From Myxococcota bacterium (GTDB lineage: Bacteria; Myxococcota_A; UBA9160; SMWR01), in contig JAKVBI010000013.1 of the NCBI GenBank assembly GCA_022447545.1, forward strand, positions 116,725 to 180,724: DNA of 64,000 nt, in the 5' to 3' direction. Under the pieces are notes generated by a model. The model was not told the DNA's origin. It did no database searches and saw only the letters and a program-made list of their open reading frames with translations. How positions within the stretch are numbered: the stretch's first letter is position 1; each line of letters opens with the position of its first letter. Made by a program: the position numbers and the translations under genes. Shown piece after piece: positions 1-9,945 of this stretch.

Positions 1-595
1 GCTTGGCCTGACCGGGGTCGGGAACAGTCAAAAAATTGGTCACGCCAGTGATTCCCTGGGTATCGCCGGCTGCTTGCTCGGCTCTCCGGATTTCTCCTTT
101 CGAGCTGACGGCACCGACCAGGACGGCCTGGGTTCCCAGGACTTCCACGGTAATGTTGATCTTCTCACTTCCGCTTGCGGCGAGTAGAGATCCCACCACC
201 CGGGTTTTAAGCTCCAGCTCGCTGGCCGAATCGGGGACCTGTTCCCCGGTCGGCTTCACGGGCAGGTAGGAGGTGACTGTCAGCAATTCGGGCACGGTAC
301 CCGCTGCGCGCTCGAGTGCCGTTCTTTTGTCTTCGCTGCTCACCCATCCCACCAGATAGGCATGGCCCCCCGTCACGTACGGGGATACGGAAATCGCGCT
401 ATCGGGCTGGGCGAGTAGCAGCGCCTCCCGCAAATTCATACGCAGCCGCTTGTCGTAGAGGAAAACCGCTGGACGCTCAGGGCTGCGGGCTGCCTGAGCG
501 ATCAAACGGTAGGGCTTTGGACCCCCTCCGCAGCCGAGTGTGAGGAAGATCGAAAAGAGGGTTGCGACGAAGGCCAGCGATGCTTTCGATTTCAT
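1..595 (-). CDS. BON-domain lipoprotein, 3' end outside window
   Basis: The reading frame from an ATG at 595 runs off the left edge, so about 198 residues are visible. The N-terminus is a lipoprotein signal with an imperfect lipobox (L-T-L-G-C, lipidated Cys about residue 22). Two BON-like modules follow, roughly residues 35-100 and 115-190; each has an alpha-beta pattern ending in a valine-rich strand (for example VTGGHAYLVGWV and VLGTQAVLVGAV, each followed by a short helix). Tandem-BON lipoproteins such as the DolP/OsmY type sit in the periplasm or on the inner face of the outer membrane and are linked to envelope integrity. The fold assignment comes from the pattern; the specific role is unknown. 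It is divergent from the DUF3604 gene. Confidence 0.75.
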   Translation of the reverse strand, partial: MKSKASLAFVATLFSIFLTLGCGGGPKPYRLIAQAARSPERPAVFLYDKRLRMNLREALLLAQPDSAISVSPYVTGGHAYLVGWVSSEDKRTALERAAGTVPELLTVTSYLPVKPTGEQVPDSASELELKTRVVGSLLAASGSEKINITVEVLGTQAVLVGAVSSKGEIRRAEQAAGDTQGITGVTNFLTVPDPGQAK

Positions 596-917
596 GGGAC
601 CCCCTCTGGATCTCATCCCCGTCAGTTTGAAACACTCCATTGAGCAATATGCCCCATCTCTGAGCGGTTCACGATGGAACTCGGGCTTGGGGCCGTTGAA
701 CGAGTTCGGAAAATAGCGCCGAGGGAGTTCGAGCGAAGTGGATCGCTTCGGGTCGACGCTGCCCTTTTCTAAAGGGGGCACGGCAGCTGGATTCCCGTTC
801 CATGGGTCGGCTCCCCTCTCTTTTCGTTGGATGCGTTGGGTCGTGGTTCTCGGTCTCTCCTGACTCCGTCCGGTGCGTGTGTTTGCAGGTTCTCTTCGAA
901 TTCGTTTGGATCGTGAC
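596..917. other. Divergent intergenic region
   Basis: 322 bases between the BON lipoprotein (minus) and the DUF3604 lipoprotein (plus). It should carry both promoters, but I could not pick out a convincing -35/-10 pair, terminator or RNA gene. Short frames here have no protein-like composition. Confidence 0.5.
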
Positions 918-2957
918 ATGGACTTCGCCATTACCGGGTCCCAGCCGTTCCGTTCGGGATGTCGATCGAAGGCAGGGAATTTTGTTTTGTGGGGATGGGG
1001 AATGGGGCTGACCCTCGCCCTGGGCGCGTGCTCAGTTTCGGACGGAAAACGCTCTGAGTCTTTCAACCCGCCTGCGGCTTTGCCTGGGCATGTGGCCTGT
1101 GCGGGACAAGACCCGAGTGGTCAGGCATTTTTTGGCGAACTTCACGTACACACGAAGTTCTCGTTCGACGCCTATCCGTTCGACGTGCGAGTCACTCCGG
1201 ATCAGGCGTATGCGTTCGCCCGTGGACAGCCGATTCGCTTGCCACCCCTCGATGCTGGGGGAAAGGGTTCCCGTTGGCTGCGCATCGACAGGCCGCTGGA
1301 TTTTGCGGCGGTGACCGACCATGCTGAAATGTTCGGAGAGATGCGTTTGTGCACCGAACGTGGAACGGCCCAGTACGCGAGCTCTGCCTGTGAGATTTAT
1401 CGTGGCGAGCGCAGCGTGGCCGGCAGCGAATCTCAGCCTCAGCTTGCCAGGGTTTTCGCGTTCCTGGGAGTCCGCCGCGAACCCTCTTTCTGCGGAGAGG
1501 ATCTGCGGGCGTGCATACACGCGAGCGGCAGCGTATGGCGAGAGATCCAAGCCGCCGCAGAGCGCGCCTACGATCGCAGCGAGGCCTGCTCGTTCACCAG
1601 CTTCATCGGCTATGAGTATTCGCTTACCGACGATGGCAACAGCATTCACCGCAACGTGATCTTCGAAGACGATGTCGTTCCGGAACTTCCCTCCAGCTCC
1701 GTCGAAGCCCCCCAGCCCCATCAATTGTGGGAAGCGCTTCACCGGGACTGTCTCGACGCGGGAACGGGTTGCGACGCCATCGTCATTCCGCACAACTCGA
1801 ACCTCAGCGGTGGGCACGTTTTTCATCTGGACGAGCCTGGAATTTCCGTGGCGGTCGCGCAGCAACGAGCGGATCAGCGAGCCAGCTTGGAGCGTCTGGT
1901 GGAGATCATGCAGGTGAAGGGAGATTCAGAGTGCCGTAATGGCTTGTTCCAGGTCCTGGGTGGGCCCGACGAAGAGTGCGATTTCGAAAAGGTGCGGCCA
2001 GTCGGTTCGCCTTTGGTCGACTGCGAACTCGGAACGGGTCGCAATGGCTTCAGTGCAGACGGCTGCATCTCCCGCGTGAACTACGTGCGTTACGCGTTGC
2101 TCGAGGGACTCCGTCAACGAGAGTCGCTGGGCGTGAACGCCCTGCGTTTGGGCATCGTTGCGGCTACGGATACTCACCTCGGTGCACCGGGTGCGGTTTC
2201 TGAGAGTGACTACCCGGGTTCCATGGGGACTTCCGATCATACGCCTCAGCTGAGGCTCGTCGACCGCGAGAGGCTCGAGGGCGCGCCCGCGCGAGCCTTT
2301 CCGCTGCGCAATAACCCGGGTGGTTTGGCGGGTATATGGGCCCCTGAGAACACACGGAAAGCGCTGTTCGAAGCCATGAAGCGGCGAGAGACCTTTGGCA
2401 CCAGTGGTCCTCGCATCGAGCCGCGTTTCTACGCTGCCTGGGATCTTCCATTGGATCTTTGTGAGGCATCCAATCTATTGGAGCGGAGCCAGGCGGGTGG
2501 TGTGCCCATGGGAGGGACCCTGGAGGTGGAGGCTCAGGAGCGGCGCATGCCGCGCTTCGTGTTCACCGCCGTGGCCGATCCTGCGTCTTTGAGCAGCGGA
2601 CTCGAAAGACTACAGATCGTAAAAGGCTGGATCGACGACCAGGGGAGAATGCATCAACGCGTCCATGATGTCGCAGGATCCGGTGCCGCCTATGGTCCAC
2701 CGGACCGTTGCACGGACGAGAGCCCGCGTGGTCGATCTCACTTGTGCGCAGTTTGGGAAGATCTCGACTTCGACCCCGGCCGCCCGGCCGTCTACTACGG
2801 ACGAGTACTCCAGGTTCCCACTTGTCGTTGGTCTACGTTCCAGTGCGGTGCTCTAGCAGGAGATGATCGCCCGCCGGCGTGTGACGACCCATCGGTTCCC
2901 AAACACGTGCGCGAGCGGGCGTGGACGAGCCCGATTTGGCTCGAGGCAGCGGGCTGA
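918..2957 (+). CDS. DUF3604 lipoprotein (PHP-like putative metallohydrolase)
   Basis: 679 residues from the ATG at 918. This start gives a lipoprotein signal with lipobox LGAC (Cys about residue 38); an earlier ATG at 873 would add 15 non-hydrophobic residues. The hallmark opening of DUF3604 is clear: a G-E-L-H-V-H-T segment followed by F-S-F-D-A-Y. Further conserved His/Asp clusters are DFAAVTDHAE, the GYEYSLTDDG region, GIVAATDTHLGAPG near the middle, and RKALFEAMKRRETFGTSGPR. DUF3604 proteins resemble PHP-superfamily metal-dependent hydrolases; their substrates are not established. The length fits the family. It appears monocistronic and convergent with the molybdopterin oxidoreductase gene. 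Confidence 0.85.
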   Translation: MDFAITGSQPFRSGCRSKAGNFVLWGWGMGLTLALGACSVSDGKRSESFNPPAALPGHVACAGQDPSGQAFFGELHVHTKFSFDAYPFDVRVTPDQAYAFARGQPIRLPPLDAGGKGSRWLRIDRPLDFAAVTDHAEMFGEMRLCTERGTAQYASSACEIYRGERSVAGSESQPQLARVFAFLGVRREPSFCGEDLRACIHASGSVWREIQAAAERAYDRSEACSFTSFIGYEYSLTDDGNSIHRNVIFEDDVVPELPSSSVEAPQPHQLWEALHRDCLDAGTGCDAIVIPHNSNLSGGHVFHLDEPGISVAVAQQRADQRASLERLVEIMQVKGDSECRNGLFQVLGGPDEECDFEKVRPVGSPLVDCELGTGRNGFSADGCISRVNYVRYALLEGLRQRESLGVNALRLGIVAATDTHLGAPGAVSESDYPGSMGTSDHTPQLRLVDRERLEGAPARAFPLRNNPGGLAGIWAPENTRKALFEAMKRRETFGTSGPRIEPRFYAAWDLPLDLCEASNLLERSQAGGVPMGGTLEVEAQERRMPRFVFTAVADPASLSSGLERLQIVKGWIDDQGRMHQRVHDVAGSGAAYGPPDRCTDESPRGRSHLCAVWEDLDFDPGRPAVYYGRVLQVPTCRWSTFQCGALAGDDRPPACDDPSVPKHVRERAWTSPIWLEAAG

Positions 2958-3024
2958 CGCCCAGGTCACGTGGCCCCAGGGGTTTTGGCCCACCGTTTCC
3001 GGGGTGGCTCGGAGCGTTGTCTCG

Positions 3025-5187
3025 CTATGCCCTCTTGCGCACGTCAATCAGGATCCCCGACAGGTGCGACATACCCGACAACTTCTCGATGTTGTCGGGG
3101 CCGTCGCCCGCTAGCAGGTTCGAGTTGACGCCAGGGTGCTTTGCTGCATGGCGGAGACCGCGGGCGTTCTTGTGGCCCCAACACTGGGGGATGGCGATGG
3201 TCCGGGGCATCATTTCTGCTGTGACTCGAACGGGGATCTCGATCTTTCCGGACTCCGATTCGACTTCGATGATGTCGTCATTCACAACGTCAAGCCGATC
3301 AGCGTCTTGGATGCTCAGGTAGGCGTAGTTGGTGGTCTCCCTCACGAGGTTCGGACTGTTGGAGGACGACGTGTTCATTCTCCGCATCTGACGGATGCCG
3401 ATGAGTTTGATGCGGTCCGTGTTTCTTTTTTCACTTTCGAACAATCTTTCGACCTGTTCATCGAATGTCGCGATGTAGCGATGAGGGGCCAGGTCGACTT
3501 TTCCATCCGGCGTCAATACGCGGTCCGTACCGAGAAAGTTTCCACCGTGGTTTTCGGCAAGCAGTAGACCATGGGGGTGGTGCTTCGTCATTTTCTTGCG
3601 CCCGGGCAGCCCACCACTCTTCAGCATGCCGTCGATCAGCAGTTCGGGGCCGGGCAGAAGCTTTCCGACTGGCCTGTAGGCGACTCGCGCAGCTGTCTTG
3701 GCCAGGCCGCTCAGGGCTTTGTTCTTGAACAGCGTGACTCCCATCTCGTCTGCGAGTCGCGTGTACATCCACCACTCGTGTCGTACGCCCGGGGGTGGCT
3801 CGAGAACGGGATCGGCATAGATCATGTAGGGCGTGGGGCAGCAGCCCGCGAGGCTTTGGAGTGCATAGGGGATCTCCGGCCGCTCCATCCAACTCGTCGC
3901 CGGGAGAACATAGTTCGCGAGATCTCCCACCTCATTTCGGAACAGATCGATCGAGATCAGCAACTCGACGGAAGCGAGTGCCTCGTCCAGGCGCCCATCC
4001 GGATTGCTGCAAGCGAGGAGTGGGTTGCTGGCTTCGACGATCAGTGCCGTGACCTGGCCGCTCAGGATGTCGTCTGCGAGCATCCCCGATGGCTGTTGGC
4101 CACTGACCGTGGGGAAATCATCGTCTCGGTCGTAGCTCGTCATCATCTGCGGGTCATCGGTGACCTGCTTGGCCATGTCGACGAGGCCTTGGCCCATCAG
4201 GGTTCCACCTCGATGATCGAGATTGCCGGAGATGGCATTGATGCACTCGAGGAGCCAGAAGCAAAGCGTTCCGCTGCGTCCCTGGTTGACTCCGGTCGCC
4301 ATGTAGAGGGCGGCTCCGGCCGCTTCGTCATGGGATCGGACGAGTTCGCGCAGGGTGTCGGCAGAAATTCCCGTTACTTCGGCTTGTCGTTCGGGTGTCC
4401 AGGCCTGCACGGTCTTCGCAAGGTCGTCGAAGTTGCTCATGAAGCAGTCGACGCGCTCCTGATCGACGGACCCGATTCGAATCATCTCGTTCACAAAGGC
4501 CGCAAGAAAGTAGATGTCGGTATCGGGCCGAATGAAGAGATGCTCCCCAGCCACTGCTGATTCCACCCGGCGTGGGTTCACAAAGACGACTCGCCCACCG
4601 CGCTTGGGGATTGCGCCGAGGCGCTGGGCGGCTCGTGGCAGGTGGTAGAGGGTATTGCCCGAAACCGCGGGATTCGCGCCGAGGATCAGCATGAAATCTG
4701 TGTTTCCAACATCGGGGTGCGCCAGCCGCATGGGCGAGCCGTACATGTCTTCGTTGACACGGAATTTGTTCATCGTGTCGCAGGTGCCTGTTCCGTACAT
4801 GCGTTGTGAACCGACGCCCGAGTACAGCGCTCCACGGAACATGGGGGCGAGTACGTTGGCTCCTCCGGCCGACCCTACGAAGTGCCCAAAGGTCTGGGGT
4901 CCGTGGGTTGCGATCAGCTCGTTGAGCTTGCTTGCGATTTCTCGAATCGCCTGGTCCCAGGTGATGTCCTGCCACTCGTTTCCGATCCGTTTGATCGGGT
5001 TGAGGAGTCGATCTGGGCTGTGTTGCGTTGATGCGTACCGTGTTCCCTTGACGCAGGCGTAGCCCTTGCTCACGACGTGCTCGGGATCGGGCTTGATGTC
5101 GACGATGCGATTGTCTGCGACGTCGACCTGCAATCCGCAGGTTGCCTCGCAGATTCGGCAGAAGGTGATTTTGCGCTCGACATGCAT
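3025..5187 (-). CDS. Molybdopterin-dependent oxidoreductase, formate dehydrogenase/DMSO reductase family
   Basis: 720 residues. The N-terminus binds a [4Fe-4S] cluster through Cys10, Cys13, Cys17 and Cys45 (C-x2-C-x3-C-x27-C). The body is the bis-MGD catalytic domain, with a G-T-G-T-C-D-T segment near residue 135 where a Mo-ligand Cys is expected, and the C-terminal quarter is the molydop-binding barrel (YLSIQDADRLDVVNDDIIEV region). There is no Tat signal, so it is probably cytoplasmic, like FdhA/NasA-type enzymes. No electron-transfer subunit or MGD biosynthesis gene adjoins it, so the substrate cannot be deduced. An upstream GGGAG sequence can act as ribosome binding site. Stand-alone oxidoreductases of this type are often annotated from family membership only. 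Confidence 0.88.
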   Translation of the reverse strand: MHVERKITFCRICEATCGLQVDVADNRIVDIKPDPEHVVSKGYACVKGTRYASTQHSPDRLLNPIKRIGNEWQDITWDQAIREIASKLNELIATHGPQTFGHFVGSAGGANVLAPMFRGALYSGVGSQRMYGTGTCDTMNKFRVNEDMYGSPMRLAHPDVGNTDFMLILGANPAVSGNTLYHLPRAAQRLGAIPKRGGRVVFVNPRRVESAVAGEHLFIRPDTDIYFLAAFVNEMIRIGSVDQERVDCFMSNFDDLAKTVQAWTPERQAEVTGISADTLRELVRSHDEAAGAALYMATGVNQGRSGTLCFWLLECINAISGNLDHRGGTLMGQGLVDMAKQVTDDPQMMTSYDRDDDFPTVSGQQPSGMLADDILSGQVTALIVEASNPLLACSNPDGRLDEALASVELLISIDLFRNEVGDLANYVLPATSWMERPEIPYALQSLAGCCPTPYMIYADPVLEPPPGVRHEWWMYTRLADEMGVTLFKNKALSGLAKTAARVAYRPVGKLLPGPELLIDGMLKSGGLPGRKKMTKHHPHGLLLAENHGGNFLGTDRVLTPDGKVDLAPHRYIATFDEQVERLFESEKRNTDRIKLIGIRQMRRMNTSSSNSPNLVRETTNYAYLSIQDADRLDVVNDDIIEVESESGKIEIPVRVTAEMMPRTIAIPQCWGHKNARGLRHAAKHPGVNSNLLAGDGPDNIEKLSGMSHLSGILIDVRKRA

Positions 5188-5415
5188 CGGTTCTCGCTCC
5201 CGGTTCGAAGGCTGATCAACTTCGACACGATTCTAGCCCTGTACGCACGAGGCTGGGCCACGAAGCCGAATTCGAGGATTTCATCGATTTACGAGGTTGT
5301 CGGCGCATTGCTACGTTGGATCCATGGAGGCCGGGTTTTTCACTCGGAGGCCCGTATGGACCTCCCACAACCTTCTTGGGGTGACCCTTTGGGTTGCAAG
5401 TCGTAGGAGGCGCTG

Positions 5416-6570
5416 ATGGTTGCGAAGCCCGTGAAACTCGAGACCCGTCTGATTCACGCAGGCGAGGCCGAACCGCGGATTCTGGGAGCGGGCGTGCCGC
5501 CGATCTTTCGCTCGACGGTCTGGGAGCACGTTCCGGGTGCCGGCTATCACGACATTCTCTATCCACGGCTTTCCAATTTGCCCAACCACGTGGTCCTGGG
5601 AGACAAACTCGCGGCTCTCGAAGGCGGCGAGTCCGGTTTAGTGACGTCAAGCGGGATGTCGGCGATCTCGGCATGCCTGTTGTCGCTGCTCGATGCGGGC
5701 GATCACGCGCTGGTCCAGGATTGCCTCTACGGCGGAACTCAGGGGCTCTTCACCCGGGACCTGGCCCCCCTCGGGATTGAGTTCGACTTCGTGGACGCCA
5801 ACGATCCAGTGTCGTGGCAGGAGAGGCTTCGGCCCAACACGCGGGTCTTCTACGCCGAAGCGATTACCAACCCCCTGTTGGAGATCGCTGACCACGAGGG
5901 GATCGTGGCCTTTGCCAAGAAGAATGGGCTGCAGGCGGTGATCGACAGCACTTTCGCGAGTCCCGTCAATGCACGCCCTCTCGAATGGGGGTACGACCTG
6001 GTGGTCCACAGCGGTACCAAATACTTGAATGGTCATTCAGATGTGGTGGCGGGGTCTATCGTCGGAAGGTCTGAATCCGTCGAGGCGGCCAAACGCAAGC
6101 TCGATCACTTCGGGGGTGCACTGGATCCCCAGGCCGCTTATCTGCTCCATCGCGGTCTCAAGACCCTGGCGCTGCGGGTGGGTCAGCAGAACCGGTCCGC
6201 TCAGGCCATTGCGGAGTTTCTCTCTGAGCATCCTCGCGTCGAAACCGTGCGGTACCCGGGGTTGTCATCACATCCACAACACGAGCGTGCGCGACATCTC
6301 TTCGACGGCTTTGGTGGGATGCTGAGCTTTGAGCTCATGGGTGACCGTGACTCAGCGCCACGCCTGATCGACCGTCTTGAACTCGCGTTGCCGAGCGCGA
6401 GCCTGGGGGGTGTGGAGACCCTGATCACTCAGCCGGCAAACACGAGCCACGCGGGTCTCAGTCTGGAAGAACGCGCTCGGGCTGGAATTGCAGAGGGTTT
6501 GATCCGTTTCTCGACTGGGATCGAGGCCGCCGAAGACTTGATCGGGGATCTCGAACGTGCCCTCGCTTGA
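5416..6570 (+). CDS. PLP-dependent Cys/Met metabolism enzyme (cystathionine beta-lyase / gamma-synthase type)
   Basis: 384 residues, the usual size for the family, with a strong AGGAGG ribosome binding site at 5405-5410. The PLP site is plain: SSGMSAIS phosphate-binding loop near residue 78, the VIDSTFASP strand bearing the PLP-stacking Asp, and SGTKYLNGHSD carrying the Schiff-base Lys. The C-terminal domain has the F-G-G-M-L-S-F-E-L segment and the S-L-G-G-V-E-T-L substrate-loop motif. Members cleave or form C-S bonds of cystathionine, homocysteine or methionine. Sequence alone cannot separate beta-lyase, gamma-lyase and gamma-synthase here, so no symbol is given. The GT4 gene follows 75 bases downstream on the same strand. 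Confidence 0.88.
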   Translation: MVAKPVKLETRLIHAGEAEPRILGAGVPPIFRSTVWEHVPGAGYHDILYPRLSNLPNHVVLGDKLAALEGGESGLVTSSGMSAISACLLSLLDAGDHALVQDCLYGGTQGLFTRDLAPLGIEFDFVDANDPVSWQERLRPNTRVFYAEAITNPLLEIADHEGIVAFAKKNGLQAVIDSTFASPVNARPLEWGYDLVVHSGTKYLNGHSDVVAGSIVGRSESVEAAKRKLDHFGGALDPQAAYLLHRGLKTLALRVGQQNRSAQAIAEFLSEHPRVETVRYPGLSSHPQHERARHLFDGFGGMLSFELMGDRDSAPRLIDRLELALPSASLGGVETLITQPANTSHAGLSLEERARAGIAEGLIRFSTGIEAAEDLIGDLERALA

Positions 6571-6645
6571 GTGTCCGAAGGTGTGCGACGGGCCCGAACG
6601 TTCTCGCCGTAGCGATGGACGCCATGGCAGCCTACGATATGGGCG

Positions 6646-7773
6646 GTGGCAGGCCGTCCGATAGGCAACGACAAGCGCGAGCGGATTCTGATGCTCGCCA
6701 CCGACGCGCAGGGCAACCTGGGCGGCATCTCTCAATACAACATCGATGTGATCGAAGCGCTCTCCGGGCTTGCGGAGGTCGAGTCCGTGGTCGTCGTTGC
6801 AATGAGCCCTGGTGACCGCTCAGAGCACGTACCCCCCAAGGTTCGGTACAGCGCTCGGCCACGCGGTGGTGTGTCGAGCTTCCTACGCGCAAGCCTCTTC
6901 GAGGCGATGAAACCCGGCGGTTTCGACATCATCTACTGCGCGCATATCGATCTGATGCCCGTGGCGGCCTTGCTTGGGAAGATTTTTCGCAAACCCGTGG
7001 TGCTGGCGATCTATGGCATCGATGCCTGGTGGGTTCCCAAACGTAAACTGACCGAGCGCGCCAGTGGAATGGCGACCTTGGTGCTGTCGATCAGTCAGAT
7101 CACGCTCGATCGATTTCGCGAGTGGAACCCCATTGACATTCACCGTACCGCGATCGTCCCCAATGCGATCCGGGTCGAGCAGTTTGGCCGTGCCGAAAGG
7201 AACTCCATCCTCGTCGAGCGATACGGGCTGGAGGGGCGAAAGGTCATCATGACGTTTGGCCGCATGCACCCGGACGAGCAGGCCAAGGGCTTCGATCAGG
7301 TCATCGACGTACTCCCGACGCTGCGCGAGACCCGTCCCGACCTCACCTATCTCCTGGTCGGGGATGGCGGTGATAGAAAGAGGCTGGAGGAAAAGGCTGA
7401 AGCACTCGGTGTTGACGACATGGTGGTCTTTACCGGAAGGATCCCCGAAGAAACCAAGGCCGATCACTATCGGCTGGCTGATGCGTACGTGATGCCCAGC
7501 CGTTTGGAGGGGTTTGGGTTCGTGGTCATCGAAGCTCTCGCATGTGGGATCCCCGTGATTGCGAGCAAGCTCGATGGCACCGCGGAGGCGGTACGTGGCG
7601 GTGAACTGGGTTTGATCGTCGATCCCGACGAGCCCGAGGCGCTACGCCAGGCGATTGTCCAAACAATTGACGTGCCCAAAGAAGTACCCACCGGCCTCGA
7701 ATATTTTTCGTTCGAGAATTTTCAAGCGCGTATTCGGGCTGCGTTGGCCAAGGTCTCTGAGATGCAGCGATAG
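6646..7773 (+). CDS. Glycosyltransferase family 4 (GT-B fold)
   Basis: 375 residues from a GTG at 6646; an ATG at 6691 is an alternative that starts right at the first beta strand (MLATDAQGNLGG). The N-terminal Rossmann half has the G-N-L-G-G-I-S-Q-Y acceptor loop. The C-terminal half has the nucleotide-sugar binding signature: VIMTFGRMHPDEQAKG, YLLVGDGGDRKRLEE, and PSRLEGFGFVVIEALACG with the E-x7-E pair, then PVIASKLDGTAEAV. Such retaining enzymes transfer a sugar from an NDP donor to a glycan or lipid acceptor at the cytoplasmic membrane. There is no neighbouring polysaccharide cluster, so donor and acceptor are unknown. Confidence 0.87.
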   Translation: MAGRPIGNDKRERILMLATDAQGNLGGISQYNIDVIEALSGLAEVESVVVVAMSPGDRSEHVPPKVRYSARPRGGVSSFLRASLFEAMKPGGFDIIYCAHIDLMPVAALLGKIFRKPVVLAIYGIDAWWVPKRKLTERASGMATLVLSISQITLDRFREWNPIDIHRTAIVPNAIRVEQFGRAERNSILVERYGLEGRKVIMTFGRMHPDEQAKGFDQVIDVLPTLRETRPDLTYLLVGDGGDRKRLEEKAEALGVDDMVVFTGRIPEETKADHYRLADAYVMPSRLEGFGFVVIEALACGIPVIASKLDGTAEAVRGGELGLIVDPDEPEALRQAIVQTIDVPKEVPTGLEYFSFENFQARIRAALAKVSEMQR

Positions 7774-7832
7774 ACTCCCATAGTGTCCGAGCCGAACGGT
7801 CTCGGAGAATGGGGGGGCTGGGCCTGCAGGAA

Positions 7833-8585
7833 TCAGGATGGGCTGTTCACGATGAAGCGTCCCGAGGAAAGTTCGTAAACCCCACTGGCGATGCCCACTT
7901 CGCCCTGGTTCACAGCCTCTTCCACCACGGTCGACATCTTGGTGAGCCGGGACGCCGCGTCCATGGAATTTTGTTTGATGGAGTGGGCGAGCGTGTCCCC
8001 CGGGGTTTTCTGGGCCTTGAGGACCGAGGGCAGGATCTGAGCAATCAATCCCGGCAGGCTTCCGGGGAGGGCACCCACATCGGTCTGGTGCTGGATGGCT
8101 GCGTCGACGGCCCCGCAGCTGCTGTGGCCCATGATCAGAATCATCCGGGTTCCCAGAACAGCAACCGCATACTCGATACTCGCCATGAGCTCCGGGGTGG
8201 GGATGTTGCCCGCTACACCGCAAACGAACAGTTCACCGAGGTTTTGATCGAAGACCAACTCGGGAGCGACTCGCGAATCGGCACAGCGGATCACAGCTGT
8301 ATCGGGACGCTGGCCCTTTGCGAGGATGCCGCGTGCATTGGCCATGTCATGCTTGCGAAGGTGACCAGAAATGAAGCGCTGGTTCCCCTCCATCAAGCGA
8401 TCGAGAATCGCCTGGTGGCCGGAACTGAGAGCGGCTGCGGAACCCTCCCCCCCAGTGCTGGCGTGGGCTGAAGAAGCAGCGAGGCTTTGTCCGACCCCAA
8501 GTGCCAGTGTCGCGCCGAGAGTTCCGTGCAGCATCTCGCGTCGCGTCGCCCCAACTTCATTTCGCTGAGAACTTTTCTGGTTCAT
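7833..8585 (-). CDS. Tat-exported beta-class carbonic anhydrase
   Basis: 250 residues from the ATG at 8585, preceded by GGAG; the longer frame adds 36 unconvincing residues. A twin-arginine signal (ATRREMLHG followed by a hydrophobic stretch and an A-S-A-H-A cleavage region) opens the protein. The zinc site is intact: VIRCADSRVAPE supplies Cys and the Asp-Arg dyad, and MGHSSCGAVDAA supplies His and Cys. Beta carbonic anhydrases interconvert CO2 and bicarbonate; Tat export of the folded metalloenzyme implies periplasmic action. It converges with the GT4 gene and appears monocistronic. Confidence 0.9.
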   Translation of the reverse strand: MNQKSSQRNEVGATRREMLHGTLGATLALGVGQSLAASSAHASTGGEGSAAALSSGHQAILDRLMEGNQRFISGHLRKHDMANARGILAKGQRPDTAVIRCADSRVAPELVFDQNLGELFVCGVAGNIPTPELMASIEYAVAVLGTRMILIMGHSSCGAVDAAIQHQTDVGALPGSLPGLIAQILPSVLKAQKTPGDTLAHSIKQNSMDAASRLTKMSTVVEEAVNQGEVGIASGVYELSSGRFIVNSPS

Positions 8586-8743
8586 TCGATTCTCCAATTC
8601 AGATCGGTTGGAAGCCCGTGGCTTCTCGAATCGTAATTCGAACGAGCTTGCCCCATTGCTTTCCACGGCGATGCTGTGGAAGGGAATTCTCACACGGTCT
8701 TCCTTCCCAGGTCAACGCTCAGCCCAATTCTCGTTGGAACGGT

Positions 8744-9412
8744 CTAATTTCGAGCGCGGTATTGGCGGAAGACGATCAGGGCGATGAGCCCGCTGCTAGC
8801 CAGGGCCAGTGTGCCCGGTTCGGGGACGACTTCAAAACGTTGATCGATCACCGAAATGGCCGCCACGGTGCCGGGGCTCGTTGTGATGACCTGGATGTCC
8901 TTGAGTGCAGTGACCAGGATGGGCGTGGGCGCGGGGAAAGTGATCGTGTCGGTGAGCTGCGAAAGGCCGCCCCCAGTAGCTGCAACGAAGAGGGTGCCGA
9001 TCGGGCCGTTACTGTCGAAGAAGACCTCTGACACATTGGCGGTGGAGCCAAGGCCCGACGCAGCACCATTGAAAAAGATTTCCGCAGCCCCAATTCCCTG
9101 TGATCCCGAGACAGCAACTTCATAAGACAGTGCGATATCGCCAACGTTCCCATCCGCGACTCCGATGGGTCCCACGAGTCGCCATCCATCGTCGAGGACG
9201 ACCGCGACGTAGTCGTCGAGATCTGTGCTGAGCGCCCCGCTCAAGACGACTTCGAAATCGGAGAACGTCAGGAGTGTGTTGCCTGAACCGAAACTCGGAG
9301 TCGTTCCATCGGTGAGTTCGCGGAGCGTGAATGTGGTGGCGTTCGAGTTGGCCGCGACCATCGAAATCAACAGCATTGCCGAGTAGACGGCCCATTGGAT
9401 CCGATTCCACAT
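8744..9412 (-). CDS. PEP-CTERM sorting-domain protein
   Basis: 222 residues. A Sec signal peptide (about residues 1-27) is followed by a beta-rich, Gly/Thr/Val-rich body without a recognisable enzyme motif. The C-terminus is a textbook PEP-CTERM tripartite signal: V-V-P-E-P-G-T, a hydrophobic helix, and a short basic tail RQYRARN. Such proteins are cleaved and processed by exosortase and are often exported with exopolysaccharide. No exosortase gene is in the window, so one is expected elsewhere in the genome. Confidence 0.85.
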   Translation of the reverse strand: MWNRIQWAVYSAMLLISMVAANSNATTFTLRELTDGTTPSFGSGNTLLTFSDFEVVLSGALSTDLDDYVAVVLDDGWRLVGPIGVADGNVGDIALSYEVAVSGSQGIGAAEIFFNGAASGLGSTANVSEVFFDSNGPIGTLFVAATGGGLSQLTDTITFPAPTPILVTALKDIQVITTSPGTVAAISVIDQRFEVVPEPGTLALASSGLIALIVFRQYRARN

Positions 9413-9945
9413 GCGATTCTCTGTCGACCTCCTGGATTCCGCGGGAGCGCGTCACTGCAGCCACGGGAGAGGCTCTCTCGGCCTCTCGGTTGTGTGGTGA
9501 GTGGGGTGTGCTTATGTCATCGGCACCGGCAACAAATTTCGTAAGCCCTGGTTTTCGATCGGAGACTCAGCGCCGAGCGCCGGGAAATTCCATTTGCGTT
9601 CAATGGGTTGTGGAGGTGCTGGTGGCTTTGGGCCCCAATTGGGGGCACGCCAGTGGAGGGGACCTCGAATGGATGGGTGAATAACCTGCGGTGTTAAAGA
9701 CTCACTCTCGTGAGTCAGTCTTCCCGCGGTTTTTCAGAGGCTCTGATCCTGCGGCTACGAATCGGGTCGCCGCCTGTGGAAGGCGCTGCGCCTGTCGTTC
9801 CCATGGTTGATCTACCGACTCCTGCCGTGGAAGTAGAATCGGGTTGAGTCGATCCCATGGAGGTGCGCTGGCATCGGCACGGGTGATATTCGGTACAGCC
9901 TGCGTCGAGGCGGCTCGATTTCTCGTTGCTGGAAGGGGGAACTCG
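9413..9945. other. Intergenic region with one palindrome
   Basis: 533 bases between the divergent PEP-CTERM gene and the phosphodiesterase-like gene. The only clear structure is the inverted repeat listed at 9699-9716. Short frames in both strands have shadow-like compositions. I saw no RNA gene. Confidence 0.5.
9699..9716. repeat. Perfect inverted repeat (7-bp arms)
   Basis: GACTCAC and GTGAGTC flank a TCTC loop. It lies about 230 bases upstream of the phosphodiesterase-like gene start. It lacks an adjacent T tract, so an operator or weak stem is as likely as a terminator. Confidence 0.45.

Noticed and set aside
3571-4560. 329-residue plus-strand frame inside the molybdopterin oxidoreductase gene
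   Set aside because: Antisense to clear catalytic-domain sequence; no protein-like features.
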